Positions 1 to 7,183 of a stretch of DNA of 15,716 nucleotides are shown one piece after another. The notes under the pieces were generated by a model, which saw only the letters and a program-made list of their open reading frames with translations, was not told the DNA's origin and searched no databases. Source of the stretch: JBEKSX01 sp049516635 (lineage in GTDB: Bacteria > Bacteroidota > Ignavibacteria > Tepidaquicellales > OLB5); contig JBEKSX010000081.1 of the NCBI GenBank assembly GCA_049516635.1, forward strand, positions 1 through 15,716, given 5' to 3'. Numbering within the stretch: position 1 is the first letter of the stretch; each line of letters starts with the position of its first letter. The translations under genes were made by a program, and so were the position numbers.

Positions 1-1495
1 TCGACGGGCAGCCTGAGAATGGGTCCCAGATTAGGTGGTACAAGAATGGCGTGCTGCAAACAGCCCTTAATGATCTGAAGGTCGTATCCTCGTCGTACAC
101 TACGGTTGGGGATCAGTGGTACTACACTGTGACTCCCTCAGATGGGGTCGGCTTCGGAACAATGCAGACATCATACACCACGACCATAAGGAACAACGCC
201 CTACCTACGACTGGTACCCCTGTGCTAACCACCAGCGGAGGCTCGAACACCGCGTCCATTCTGATATGCACACCTAGCACGAGTGATGCAAACGGAGACG
301 CTTACACTAACATATACAATTGGTTAGTGAACGGTGCATCGATCACAGGACTCAACATGCCATTCGACACCTACAGCGCCACAACGGCGACGGACTACTC
401 TGGGAACGGGAACAATGGCGTAATTACCGGGTCCACGTGGTCAACCGGCGGCATATCGGGTGGATACATGAAGTTTGATGGCAACGATGTCATAATAGTG
501 CCTGATAAGGCCAGCGTTGGGGGCGATGGCACATGGAATGCGATATCGTTGGAGTTCTGGGTGAATCCCAGCGTGGCGCAGACGGGGTCGAGGATAATCG
601 CTAAGAAACTGGGATCAGATGACTCCGGAAGCTACATGGTAGGGTTCGCGACGTCCCCTCCGAGCAACACCCTATTCTTCGGTGTAACAGTGAATGATAC
701 GTGGTACGACCTGTCGAGTAACACTAAAACGGTTATACCCACTGGTACTTGGAGCCACGTTGTTTGCACCTACCAATCAGGCACTGGGCTGGCAATCTAC
801 ATAAACGGTGCTCTAAGCGCCTCGATGGTCCTCCCCGTCTCAGGACCCATATATTCAGAGCCCAAACCCGCAATCCAGCCAGTGTACATCGGCTACGACG
901 GCGGAAGTAACCCCGTCCGGTTCTTCAAGGGCGGACTCGACGAAGTAAAGATATACAACCGCGCTTTAACTCCGAACCAGATCCAGCAACGCTACCAGGA
1001 AGGTATGAACAGCATAACCACGACATCGAAGATTATGCCAAGCGAGTTAAAGGCAGGCGACACCTGGAGCTGCCAGGTCACCCCCAATGACGGCTTCGGA
1101 GATGGAGTTTCAGCAACATCAAACTCTGTAACATTGACGCAGGGAACTAACTCTAACCCGGTGGTTAACTACAACCTAGCATGGGGATACCCAGGCGGGC
1201 TACTCACGCCAGGAGGCTCCATAGCCACTGGATCCACGGTACGCATGTACACTGGAGTATCAGATCCCTCACCGTCCAAATCAGCTACAAGCCTCATTCC
1301 AGTGGAAGCTGGACGACTATCACTTCGACCACGTGGCTGTCCCTCTACGGTGGCTACTGGTACTACGACTGGGTGATACCCGGAAGCGCGACCTTGGGCT
1401 CCTACGATGTTAAGGTGGATGTATCCGATCCGAGTGGGGGATCCGCTTCAAACACTGTCTCCAATAGCTTCACAGTGACAGTGACTTTAATATAG
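1..1495 (+). CDS. Secreted Ig-like/LamG surface protein, 5'-truncated by the window and frameshifted
   Basis: Probable extracellular or cell-surface adhesion protein. The reading frame is already open from base 3, so the gene begins outside the window; the GTG at 51 lies inside the domain motif RWYKNG and is not a start. Domains in order: the end of an Ig-like repeat (WYKNG, then DQWYYTVTPSDG); a second repeat (IYNWLVNG, about 315-345) interrupted by a LamG/concanavalin A-like domain (about 385-1005: DYSGNGNNGV, FDGND, LEFWVNP, GTWSHVVCTY, IYINGA, GLDEVKIYNRAL); the rest of that repeat (GDTWSCQVTPNDG, about 1055-1100); then a C-terminal Ig-like domain. The frame closes at 1376, but sensible sequence (TVQISYKP to FTVTVTLI) continues in another frame to the TAG at 1493-1495. 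Restoring one base at the CCC run 1266-1268 joins them. No C-terminal membrane anchor or sorting motif is visible. Ligand unknown. G+C is far higher than in the island downstream. Confidence 0.8.
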
Positions 1496-1511
1496 CATGT
1501 AATATCGTCCG

Positions 1512-1524
1512 TTTTTTCTTTTTT
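1512..1524 (+). terminator. T-run terminator after the LamG gene
   Basis: Thirteen bases, twelve of them T (six T, C, six T), begin 17 bases after the LamG stop codon. Archaeal RNA polymerase commonly terminates at such T-tracts without a hairpin, and none is obvious here. The next gene has its own promoter downstream, which fits. Confidence 0.55.
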
Positions 1525-1595
1525 AGATATCAACAATTTTACATTATTTATATTCGTTCGTATGCAGGTAAAACTATGTCTAAATGCGTGTGATT

Positions 1596-1609
1596 GGAAA
1601 TTTTAAATA
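1596..1609 (+). promoter_or_regulatory. Archaeal BRE/TATA promoter for the 1635 gene
   Basis: The BRE-like purines GGAAA (1596-1600) precede the TATA box TTTTAAATA (1601-1609). The box centre is about 30 bases ahead of the ATG at 1635, so transcription would start only a few bases before the codon and give a leaderless mRNA. No Shine-Dalgarno sequence precedes that ATG. This is the main reason to choose 1635 over the in-frame ATG at 1584, which lies upstream of the TATA box. Confidence 0.55.
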
Positions 1610-1634
1610 CTGTCTTCCATTGTATTCAAGTATA

Positions 1635-1985
1635 ATGTATTTCTCCTCTTTCCTGAAAGAAGTTAGAAAGAGGGCTATCCGGGGTAACGTCTGGTTTAGG
1701 ACTCTAGATTGTTTAGAACGAGGAATCCTCAATCTTTCAGCTAAGATTCTCGATGTCATTCATAGTGAATCCCTACAAGTAGAGCTTTCAAAGATCGTAA
1801 GTAAGATCGAGGACGCACTGAGAGGGGTATTTGAGAAAAGGTTCCTGAGCTATGGACTTGCCAGAGCGAAAGAGATTGTTGCTAACGCAGTGAAACTTGG
1901 CTGCAATGATGCTGTTGGTTGGTTGACAAACTCTTCCTTCGCGAAGTATGTCACCTTCATGAGTTTGAATAATTCCTTTGGGTGA
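1635..1985 (+). CDS. Small helical hypothetical protein (116 aa)
   Basis: Function not recognised. The ATG at 1635 is chosen because a well-placed TATA box ends 26 bases upstream; an in-frame ATG at 1584 would add 17 residues but lies upstream of that box. The protein has a basic N-terminus (FLKEVRKRAIRGNVWFRTL), then amphipathic helical sequence with regularly spaced hydrophobic residues (ILNLSAKILDVI, LSKIVSKIEDALRGVF, LARAKEIVANAV) and an aromatic C-terminus (WLTNSSFAKYVTFM). No signal peptide, membrane span or metal site is visible. Base composition is between that of the LamG gene and the island. It seems to be a single-gene transcript between the two. It recalls short uncharacterised proteins of uncultured archaea, but I cannot name a family. 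Confidence 0.6.
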   Translation: MYFSSFLKEVRKRAIRGNVWFRTLDCLERGILNLSAKILDVIHSESLQVELSKIVSKIEDALRGVFEKRFLSYGLARAKEIVANAVKLGCNDAVGWLTNSSFAKYVTFMSLNNSFG

Positions 1986-1990
1986 AGTAG

Positions 1991-2000
1991 TATATTTTAA
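1991..2000 (+). promoter_or_regulatory. Possible TATA box for the glycan island
   Basis: TATATTTTAA lies just after the stop of the 1635 gene and is followed at once by the palindrome ATCCGGAT (2004-2011), a possible operator. Transcription would begin near 2022-2027, leaving about 50 bases of leader. A second A+T-rich candidate, TTAATTATATT (about 2036-2046), is closer to the gene. Position and sequence are the only support, and this whole stretch is A+T-rich. Confidence 0.35.
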
Positions 2001-2054
2001 CAGATCCGGATTGTTGTTGAAACTCAGTAAGTTGTTAATTATATTCACTGTAAT

Positions 2055-2063
2055 AAAGGAGAT
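2055..2063 (+). promoter_or_regulatory. Ribosome binding site that leaves the start of the first island gene in doubt
   Basis: AAAGGAGAT is a strong Shine-Dalgarno sequence. GGAG (2058-2061) lies 6 bases before an ATG at 2068, the best spacing, but that ATG is out of frame with the epimerase. The first in-frame start, TTG at 2076, lies 14 bases away, which is long. Either the TTG is used or one base is missing between 2068 and 2076. Confidence 0.5.
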
Positions 2064-2075
2064 TTAGATGAAATC

Positions 2076-3044
2076 TTGTCTTCAATATTTATAACCGGCG
2101 TAGCTGGTTATGTTGGGAGTGTACTAGTCCGAAATTTACTAGATAACGATTATAATGTAATTGGTTGTGATAGTCTAGAATATAATAATAAATATAGCAT
2201 TGATTCTATTATAGATAAACCTAATTTTAATTTTTTAAATGGAGACATTACCAATGATAAATTATTTTTGGAAATTAATAAGGAAGAAATTGATGTTTTT
2301 ATTAATTTAGCAGCAATAGTCGGAGATCCGGCGTGTGGGTTAAAGCCGGAAAAAGCTGTCGAGGTTAATTATGATGCGACTATCAAGTTAGCAGAACTAA
2401 TGTTAAATAAAGATATCGATTTATTCATTTTAGCTTCAACATGTAGTATATATGGGAAAAATGAAATTCCATTATTGAATGAAGAAACAGAGGGAAAACC
2501 TGTATCATTATATGGTTGGAGTAAAGTCTTAGCAGAAAAAGGTATAAAGAGACTTGGTGAGAAAGGCTTACCTTTTAGTATTTTAAGATATGCAACCGCT
2601 CATGGATACTCTTTTAGACCAAGGTTCGATCTTGTTGTCAATAATTTTGCTTTACGTGCATTGACTAATATGGATCTCACAGTTTTTGGTGGAACACAAA
2701 TTCGACCATTTATACACGTTAAAGACATGTGTAAAGCAATTATGTATTGTATTTCGAATATTGATAAGGCGAAAGGAGAAATTTTTAATGCTGGTAATGA
2801 GAAAGAAAATTACTCAATCCTTCAAGTAGCAAAAATTATAAAAGAAATCATTCCCTCTACAAATATAAAAATACTTGAAGATATTATTGATGAGAGATCA
2901 TATTCGGTAAGTTTTAATAAAATTCAAAATAAATTAAATTTCATGACTAGTTATACGATAAAAGATACCGTAAATGATGTTTCTGAAGCTATTCAGAATC
3001 ATCTTATTAAAGATCCTAAATCAAAATTATATTATAATATATAA
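2076..3044 (+). CDS. NAD-dependent nucleotide-sugar epimerase/dehydratase (extended SDR)
   Basis: Cytosolic extended short-chain dehydrogenase acting on a nucleotide sugar, most likely a C4 epimerase or a related dehydratase/reductase. The N-terminal Rossmann fold has G8-x-x-G11-x-x-G14 (TGVAGYVGS), then GDIT near 56-59 and NLAAIVGDPACG at 77-88. The catalytic set is complete: STCS at 121-124, Y146 and K150 in YGWSK. The C-terminal substrate domain has RPRFDLVVN (181-189) and RPFIHVKDM. At 322 aa it is full length. It is close in plan to the SDR at 14296, but that one lacks the catalytic lysine. The start is a TTG with a distant ribosome binding site; an ATG at 2068 would fit if one base were restored. 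First gene of the island, 35 bases before the aminotransferase, so it probably supplies a sugar for amination. Exact substrate not readable. Confidence 0.88.
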   Translation: MSSIFITGVAGYVGSVLVRNLLDNDYNVIGCDSLEYNNKYSIDSIIDKPNFNFLNGDITNDKLFLEINKEEIDVFINLAAIVGDPACGLKPEKAVEVNYDATIKLAELMLNKDIDLFILASTCSIYGKNEIPLLNEETEGKPVSLYGWSKVLAEKGIKRLGEKGLPFSILRYATAHGYSFRPRFDLVVNNFALRALTNMDLTVFGGTQIRPFIHVKDMCKAIMYCISNIDKAKGEIFNAGNEKENYSILQVAKIIKEIIPSTNIKILEDIIDERSYSVSFNKIQNKLNFMTSYTIKDTVNDVSEAIQNHLIKDPKSKLYYNI

Positions 3045-3079
3045 ATACAGTAACATATTATAATAGGATGTGAAATTAA

Positions 3080-4225
3080 ATGGAATGGAAAATACCTCTT
3101 TATAAGATATATTGGGATGAAGAAGATATTAAAAGTGTAACTAAGGTTATTTCAAGTGGAGCTTACTGGGCTGGGGGTAAAGAAATATTTGATTTTGAGA
3201 GGAATTTATCAGAATATTTTGGTAAAAAATATGCTTTAACATTTAATTCTGGTACATCCGCTTTACACGCTTTAATGTTGGCTTATGATTTTAAATCGGG
3301 GGATAAACTAATTGTTCCCTCTTTTACATTTATTGCTACTGCAAATTCTTCTCTATTCGTTAATTCTGTACCAATTTTCGCTGATATAGAAGAAGAAACC
3401 TTTGGACTTGATTGTAATTCAGTTAAAACAATCATGGATCATAATACAAGCGTCAGAGCTGTTATGCCTATTCATTATGGGGGTACCTGTTGTAAGGATA
3501 TTACTGGCATTACGGAGTTAGCTAATGATAAGAAAGTCATTTTAATCGAAGATGCAGCCGAATCAATAGGTGCTAAACAAGCTGGTAAAAAAGCGGGTAC
3601 TTTTGGAGATTCTTCCATGATAAGTTTCTGTGGTAATAAAGTTATCACTACTGGTGAAGGAGGCGTAATTATCACAGATTCTTATGATATTTATAGACGA
3701 TTAAACTTGATTAGGTCACATGGTAGAGATGAGCTAGAATCCTATTTTGCCTCGTCAGTTTCCTTTGACTATATTACTTTGGGGTATAACTGGAGAATTT
3801 CATCTATAACGGCAGCTCTAGGTATTTCCCAGTTAAAAAAATTAGATAAAATTATTAATTTAAGGCAAAATATTGTAAAATACTATAACGATAAACTTAA
3901 AAAAATTAACTGGATCATAACACCAAAATTTTCGGAAGAAAATGTTTATCAAATGTATACAATTAAAGTGAATAATTCTTTAAATAGCAGAGAAAAATTA
4001 AGAAATTATTTAACTAAAAAAGGAGTCATGACTAAGATATATTTTGATCCAATTCATCTAACTAAATTTTATCGTGATAAATTTGGGTATAATGAAGGAG
4101 ATTTTCCTATTACCGAGAAAATATCAAAAAGCGTACTTACTTTACCTTTATACCCTAGTATGACTAAAGAAGAGCAAAACTATTTGATAGATTCTATAAT
4201 AGAATATAATGAATCAGGCCTATAA
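3080..4225 (+). CDS. DegT/DnrJ/EryC1/StrS-family sugar aminotransferase
   Basis: PLP-dependent aminotransferase that transfers an amino group, usually from glutamate, to a keto-sugar nucleotide in the cytosol. At 381 aa it matches the family length. Visible PLP-site features are NSGTSALHAL (56-65) for the phosphate, D158 in LIEDAAES for the pyridine nitrogen, and the Schiff-base lysine K187 in SFCGNK, followed by TTGEGG (190-195). The C-terminal half carries YNWRIS and PLYPSMT, normal for the family. ATG start after GGATGTGA. It ends 3 bases before the acetyltransferase, so the two are almost certainly co-translated and act in sequence, as VioA/VioB, PglE/PglD and similar pairs do. The sugar (for example a 4-amino-4,6-dideoxyhexose or a 3-amino sugar) cannot be told from sequence. 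Confidence 0.93.
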   Translation: MEWKIPLYKIYWDEEDIKSVTKVISSGAYWAGGKEIFDFERNLSEYFGKKYALTFNSGTSALHALMLAYDFKSGDKLIVPSFTFIATANSSLFVNSVPIFADIEEETFGLDCNSVKTIMDHNTSVRAVMPIHYGGTCCKDITGITELANDKKVILIEDAAESIGAKQAGKKAGTFGDSSMISFCGNKVITTGEGGVIITDSYDIYRRLNLIRSHGRDELESYFASSVSFDYITLGYNWRISSITAALGISQLKKLDKIINLRQNIVKYYNDKLKKINWIITPKFSEENVYQMYTIKVNNSLNSREKLRNYLTKKGVMTKIYFDPIHLTKFYRDKFGYNEGDFPITEKISKSVLTLPLYPSMTKEEQNYLIDSIIEYNESGL

Positions 4226-4228
4226 AAA

Positions 4229-4891
4229 ATGGAAGAAATAGTTATCATCGGTGCCGGAGGAATGGGGCGGGAAATACTAGATGTAATTGAATATCAAAAT
4301 ACTCTTAAAACAAAGTGGAATTTTCTTGGTTTCGTAGATGAAGATCCCAAGCTATTGGGTCTTACTGTAAGGGAATATCCCGTTTTAGGTGACATTACAT
4401 GGTTTGAAGATAATTATAATTGCAAAATTAAAATTATAATTGGGATTGGAAATAATTATATCCGAAGAATAATGGTTAATCAACTTCTAAAATATGAACC
4501 AACATTTGCCAGTCTCATTCATCCCTCTGTTAATATTACCAAACAAGTAAAGTTAGGACCTGGGTCAGTCATTCTTGCGGGATGTACATTGACAAATAAT
4601 ATAACTATTGGAGAACATGTTATTGTAAATATAGGGACTTCTATTTCACATGATTCAAATATTAAAAACTTCGTAAATCTCTGTCCAGGTGTTCATATTA
4701 GTGGTAACAATTTAATTAATGAGGATGTTTATATGGGAACTGGTTCTTTAACTATTAATGATATTATCATAGGGAAAGGGACATATGTAGGCGCAGGAGC
4801 GGTCGTAACCAAATCTCTTCCTGAATATGTATTGGCAATTGGCATACCAGCAAAACCAATTAAAAAACTAGATGACAAAATAAATGGTTAA
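4229..4891 (+). CDS. NeuD/PglD-type sugar O/N-acetyltransferase
   Basis: Left-handed beta-helix acetyltransferase of the sialic acid NeuD / PglD / VioB group. It would acetylate the sugar amine made by the preceding aminotransferase, using acetyl-CoA. The N-terminal Rossmann-like subdomain, which holds the nucleotide sugar in PglD, begins with VIIGAGGMGREILDVI (5-20). From about 95, imperfect hexapeptide repeats build the helix (LIHPSVNI, VILAGCTL, IGEHVIVNIGT, VNLCPGVHISGN, IGKGTYVGAGAVV). The likely catalytic histidine is H141 in ISHDSNI. It closes with AIGIPAKPIKKL (203-214), the usual C-terminal motif. At 220 aa it is full length. The ATG follows the aminotransferase stop by 3 bases with no clear ribosome binding site. 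N-acetylation is inferred from the pairing; O-acetylation is possible. Confidence 0.9.
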   Translation: MEEIVIIGAGGMGREILDVIEYQNTLKTKWNFLGFVDEDPKLLGLTVREYPVLGDITWFEDNYNCKIKIIIGIGNNYIRRIMVNQLLKYEPTFASLIHPSVNITKQVKLGPGSVILAGCTLTNNITIGEHVIVNIGTSISHDSNIKNFVNLCPGVHISGNNLINEDVYMGTGSLTINDIIIGKGTYVGAGAVVTKSLPEYVLAIGIPAKPIKKLDDKING

Positions 4892-4909
4892 AATTAATTT
4901 TGATACAAT

Positions 4910-5638
4910 ATGAATGATATATTAGTTATTATTCCTGCACGTAATGAGGAAAAAACCATTTTTAATGTGGTAAAAGGGATATATGATTCGCTACCTGATG
5001 TCGATATTATAGTTATAGATGATAATTCAAATGATTATACGGCTAAATATGCGAGGAACGCTAAAGCAAAAGTTTTTTCTTTACCATTTCCGAGTGAGGG
5101 TGGAGCAAATTTAATTCTATTAATGTATTTAATTACTCTAAAATATGATTATAAATATCTACTAAAGATCGATGGAGATGGGCAACATATGTCAACTGAT
5201 CTCATAAAAATTAAGGATGAACTAATAAAAAATAAGTACGATGTGGTGGTAGGTTCAAGGTATATTAAAGATGGGGTTGACGAAGAAAATGGAAGTATCA
5301 TCAAGAAAATAGGTCGTTTGTATACTCAAACTTTCCTTAATTCGTTCTTAAAGAATAATATCGTTTATGATCCAACTTCAGGTCTTCGAGGTTGGAGTCG
5401 TGGCTGTTTAAAGAAATTAGTTAGTTATTATTTGGATGAAAAATCAATTCTTCCTGAAGATACAATTTTTTGGCCTTTAGAGATACTACTTTGTGATAAG
5501 ATGAATATTCAGATCTGTGAAGTCCCAATTACTGTTAAAAAAAGGGAATTCGGTAATTCCAAAAGTTTTACTAATTATCGTATGTTAAAATATTTTATGA
5601 CTCTATCTTATAATGTTTTTTTGTTTAGGAAATCATAA
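4910..5638 (+). CDS. GT2 glycosyltransferase, dolichyl/polyprenyl-phosphate sugar synthase-like
   Basis: GT-A fold family 2 glycosyltransferase of the DPM1 type, expected to transfer a sugar from a nucleotide donor to a polyprenyl phosphate at the inner face of the membrane. Motifs: VIIPARNEEKTI (6-17), VIDDNSND (35-42), DxD-type metal site in KIDGDGQHM (86-94), VVGSRYI (113-119) and DPTSGLRGWSR (154-164). It is 242 aa, the length of a catalytic domain alone, with no membrane segment of its own. The next gene, 3 bases on, encodes a DUF2304 membrane protein that often accompanies such enzymes and may hold it at the membrane. Donor sugar (glucose, mannose, GlcNAc or a modified sugar) cannot be read. 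Confidence 0.88.
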   Translation: MNDILVIIPARNEEKTIFNVVKGIYDSLPDVDIIVIDDNSNDYTAKYARNAKAKVFSLPFPSEGGANLILLMYLITLKYDYKYLLKIDGDGQHMSTDLIKIKDELIKNKYDVVVGSRYIKDGVDEENGSIIKKIGRLYTQTFLNSFLKNNIVYDPTSGLRGWSRGCLKKLVSYYLDEKSILPEDTIFWPLEILLCDKMNIQICEVPITVKKREFGNSKSFTNYRMLKYFMTLSYNVFLFRKS

Positions 5639-5641
5639 ATA

Positions 5642-6001
5642 ATGTTTGAAAACTATTTATTATTTGGTTTATTTTTTTCTGTTATTCTTTTTATTGTTAA
5701 TGTTTATTTGTTTAGATTTAAAAAAATTAGTGGACCAATGTTTATACAATGGTTCATTATTTCAATATTAATTGGTGTTGTTAGCATAGTTCCAATTTTT
5801 ATTCAGATTATTTCCAATATATTAGGAACTCAATTAACAATGTCTGGAATTACAGGTGTTTTATTTTTATTTTTATTTTCTTTTATTTATTATCTACAAT
5901 ATCGATTAAACAAATTAGAAAATAAATTACATAAGCTTTTACCTATTGTCTTGTCTAAAATGGATAATGATGTAATTTTAGATAAGAATGAAGAAGAATA
6001 A
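5642..6001 (+). CDS. DUF2304 small membrane protein
   Basis: A 119-residue membrane protein with three hydrophobic segments (about 4-24, 35-58 and 69-87), then a charged, probably coiled-coil stretch (YRLNKLENKLHKLL) and an acidic tail. This size and layout fit the DUF2304 family. Members are found beside DPM1-like GT2 genes in archaea and bacteria, where they are thought to act as a membrane partner of the transferase; no catalytic role is known. It starts 3 bases after the GT2 stop codon with a weak AGGA upstream, so the two are translationally linked. Family assignment is by layout and context from memory. Confidence 0.75.
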   Translation: MFENYLLFGLFFSVILFIVNVYLFRFKKISGPMFIQWFIISILIGVVSIVPIFIQIISNILGTQLTMSGITGVLFLFLFSFIYYLQYRLNKLENKLHKLLPIVLSKMDNDVILDKNEEE

Positions 6002-6031
6002 TTAATAATAATTTATGATTGTGATTTATAT

Positions 6032-7165
6032 TTGACAAATTTTTACATAAATAGGATATGTCGTTCATTTTATCCGGATATTCCAAAAGTGTATCTTTAT
6101 GATCTATCAAAATATCAATATAAATTCGGAAATAGAATAGATATTATTACTTGGGCAAAAACAAATTATAAAATAAATACACTGTATGAAGAATATTTTA
6201 AAATATATAGACTAAGAGGAGTAAATTTTTCACCATATAAGGAGGTTTTTGAAGGTTATCCATATTTGCCTACTCTTCCTAAACTAATCAAAGAGTTAAA
6301 ACCAGACATTATACACGCAGAATCTCAATTATTTTTACCAAGTTATCAAGCCATATCTACAGCTAGTAAATTAAACATTCCAAGCGTACTTACAATTCAT
6401 GGAGTATTCGCGGATAGAGGATTTTTAACTAATAACGCTCAATTAGCCTATCTTAAAACGTTTGGCGCTAAAATGTTTAAACTAGTAAATAAGATAATTT
6501 GTCTTTCTAAAGGAGATCATGACGAAATAATTCAGCTAGGTTGTCCAAAGGAAAAAATTAGTATAATTCCGACGGCTGTTGATTTCGATTTATTTAAGCC
6601 TGGCAAACAAAATAGTGAAGACTGGATTGTATGGTCTGGTAGATTTGTTCAAGAGAAAGGAATAAAAACACTGATTGATATTGCTAAAATAGTATTGACA
6701 AAAAGAAGCATAAATATAAAATTTATATTTATAGGCGATGGTCCCTTACTCTTAGAATGTATGAATATTGTAAGAAAAGATGATACAATAAATAAATCAG
6801 TCATTTTTACTGGATGGATAGAAAGAGAAAAACTTGCAGAAATATTAAGTAAATCTTCCATATTCATATTTCCATCTCTAAAAGAAGGTATGCCTATTTC
6901 AGTTTTAGAAGCAATGTCATCGGGTCTTCCTATATTAGGTTCGGACATTTCAGGGATCAAAGAGTTAATAATCGATTCATATAATGGATACTTATTAAAA
7001 TCTGGAAATTCTATTTTATTTGCAGATAAGATATTATATTTATTAGATAACAACAATATTAAAGAAAAGATGGGTGATAACTCTCGAAAACAAATACTGA
7101 ATAAATATAATTTTAATTTTGTATGTAAACAAATTCAAAATATATATGAAGAAGTTTATAATTAA
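6032..7165 (+). CDS. GT4 family glycosyltransferase
   Basis: GT-B fold retaining glycosyltransferase acting in the cytosol on a lipid-linked glycan. The acceptor half ends near 195 and includes PDIIHAES (91-98) and TIHGVF (121-126). The donor half has WSGRFVQEKG (201-210, with R204 and K209 for the nucleotide diphosphate), FIGDGP (233-238) and the EX7E motif E285 to E293 within PSLKEGMPISVLEAMSSGLP. At 377 aa it is about full length. The only usable in-frame start is TTG at 6032, with no ribosome binding site, and the protein then begins abruptly at LTNFYINRICRSFYPD. An ATG at 6015 opens a better first strand (MIVIYI) in another frame and would join if one base were added in the T-run at 6031-6033. 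The N-terminus is therefore uncertain. Confidence 0.87.
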   Translation: MTNFYINRICRSFYPDIPKVYLYDLSKYQYKFGNRIDIITWAKTNYKINTLYEEYFKIYRLRGVNFSPYKEVFEGYPYLPTLPKLIKELKPDIIHAESQLFLPSYQAISTASKLNIPSVLTIHGVFADRGFLTNNAQLAYLKTFGAKMFKLVNKIICLSKGDHDEIIQLGCPKEKISIIPTAVDFDLFKPGKQNSEDWIVWSGRFVQEKGIKTLIDIAKIVLTKRSINIKFIFIGDGPLLLECMNIVRKDDTINKSVIFTGWIEREKLAEILSKSSIFIFPSLKEGMPISVLEAMSSGLPILGSDISGIKELIIDSYNGYLLKSGNSILFADKILYLLDNNNIKEKMGDNSRKQILNKYNFNFVCKQIQNIYEEVYN

Positions 7166-7183
7166 AATAATATTAATAGGTGA

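Noticed and set aside
1788..2048. 86-codon reading frame on the minus strand
   Set aside because: It overlaps the better-supported + strand gene at 1635-1985, its product has no recognisable motif, and no promoter is seen on that strand.
6649..7056. 135-codon reading frame on the minus strand
   Set aside because: It lies wholly inside the GT4 gene, whose donor-site motifs fix the true frame.
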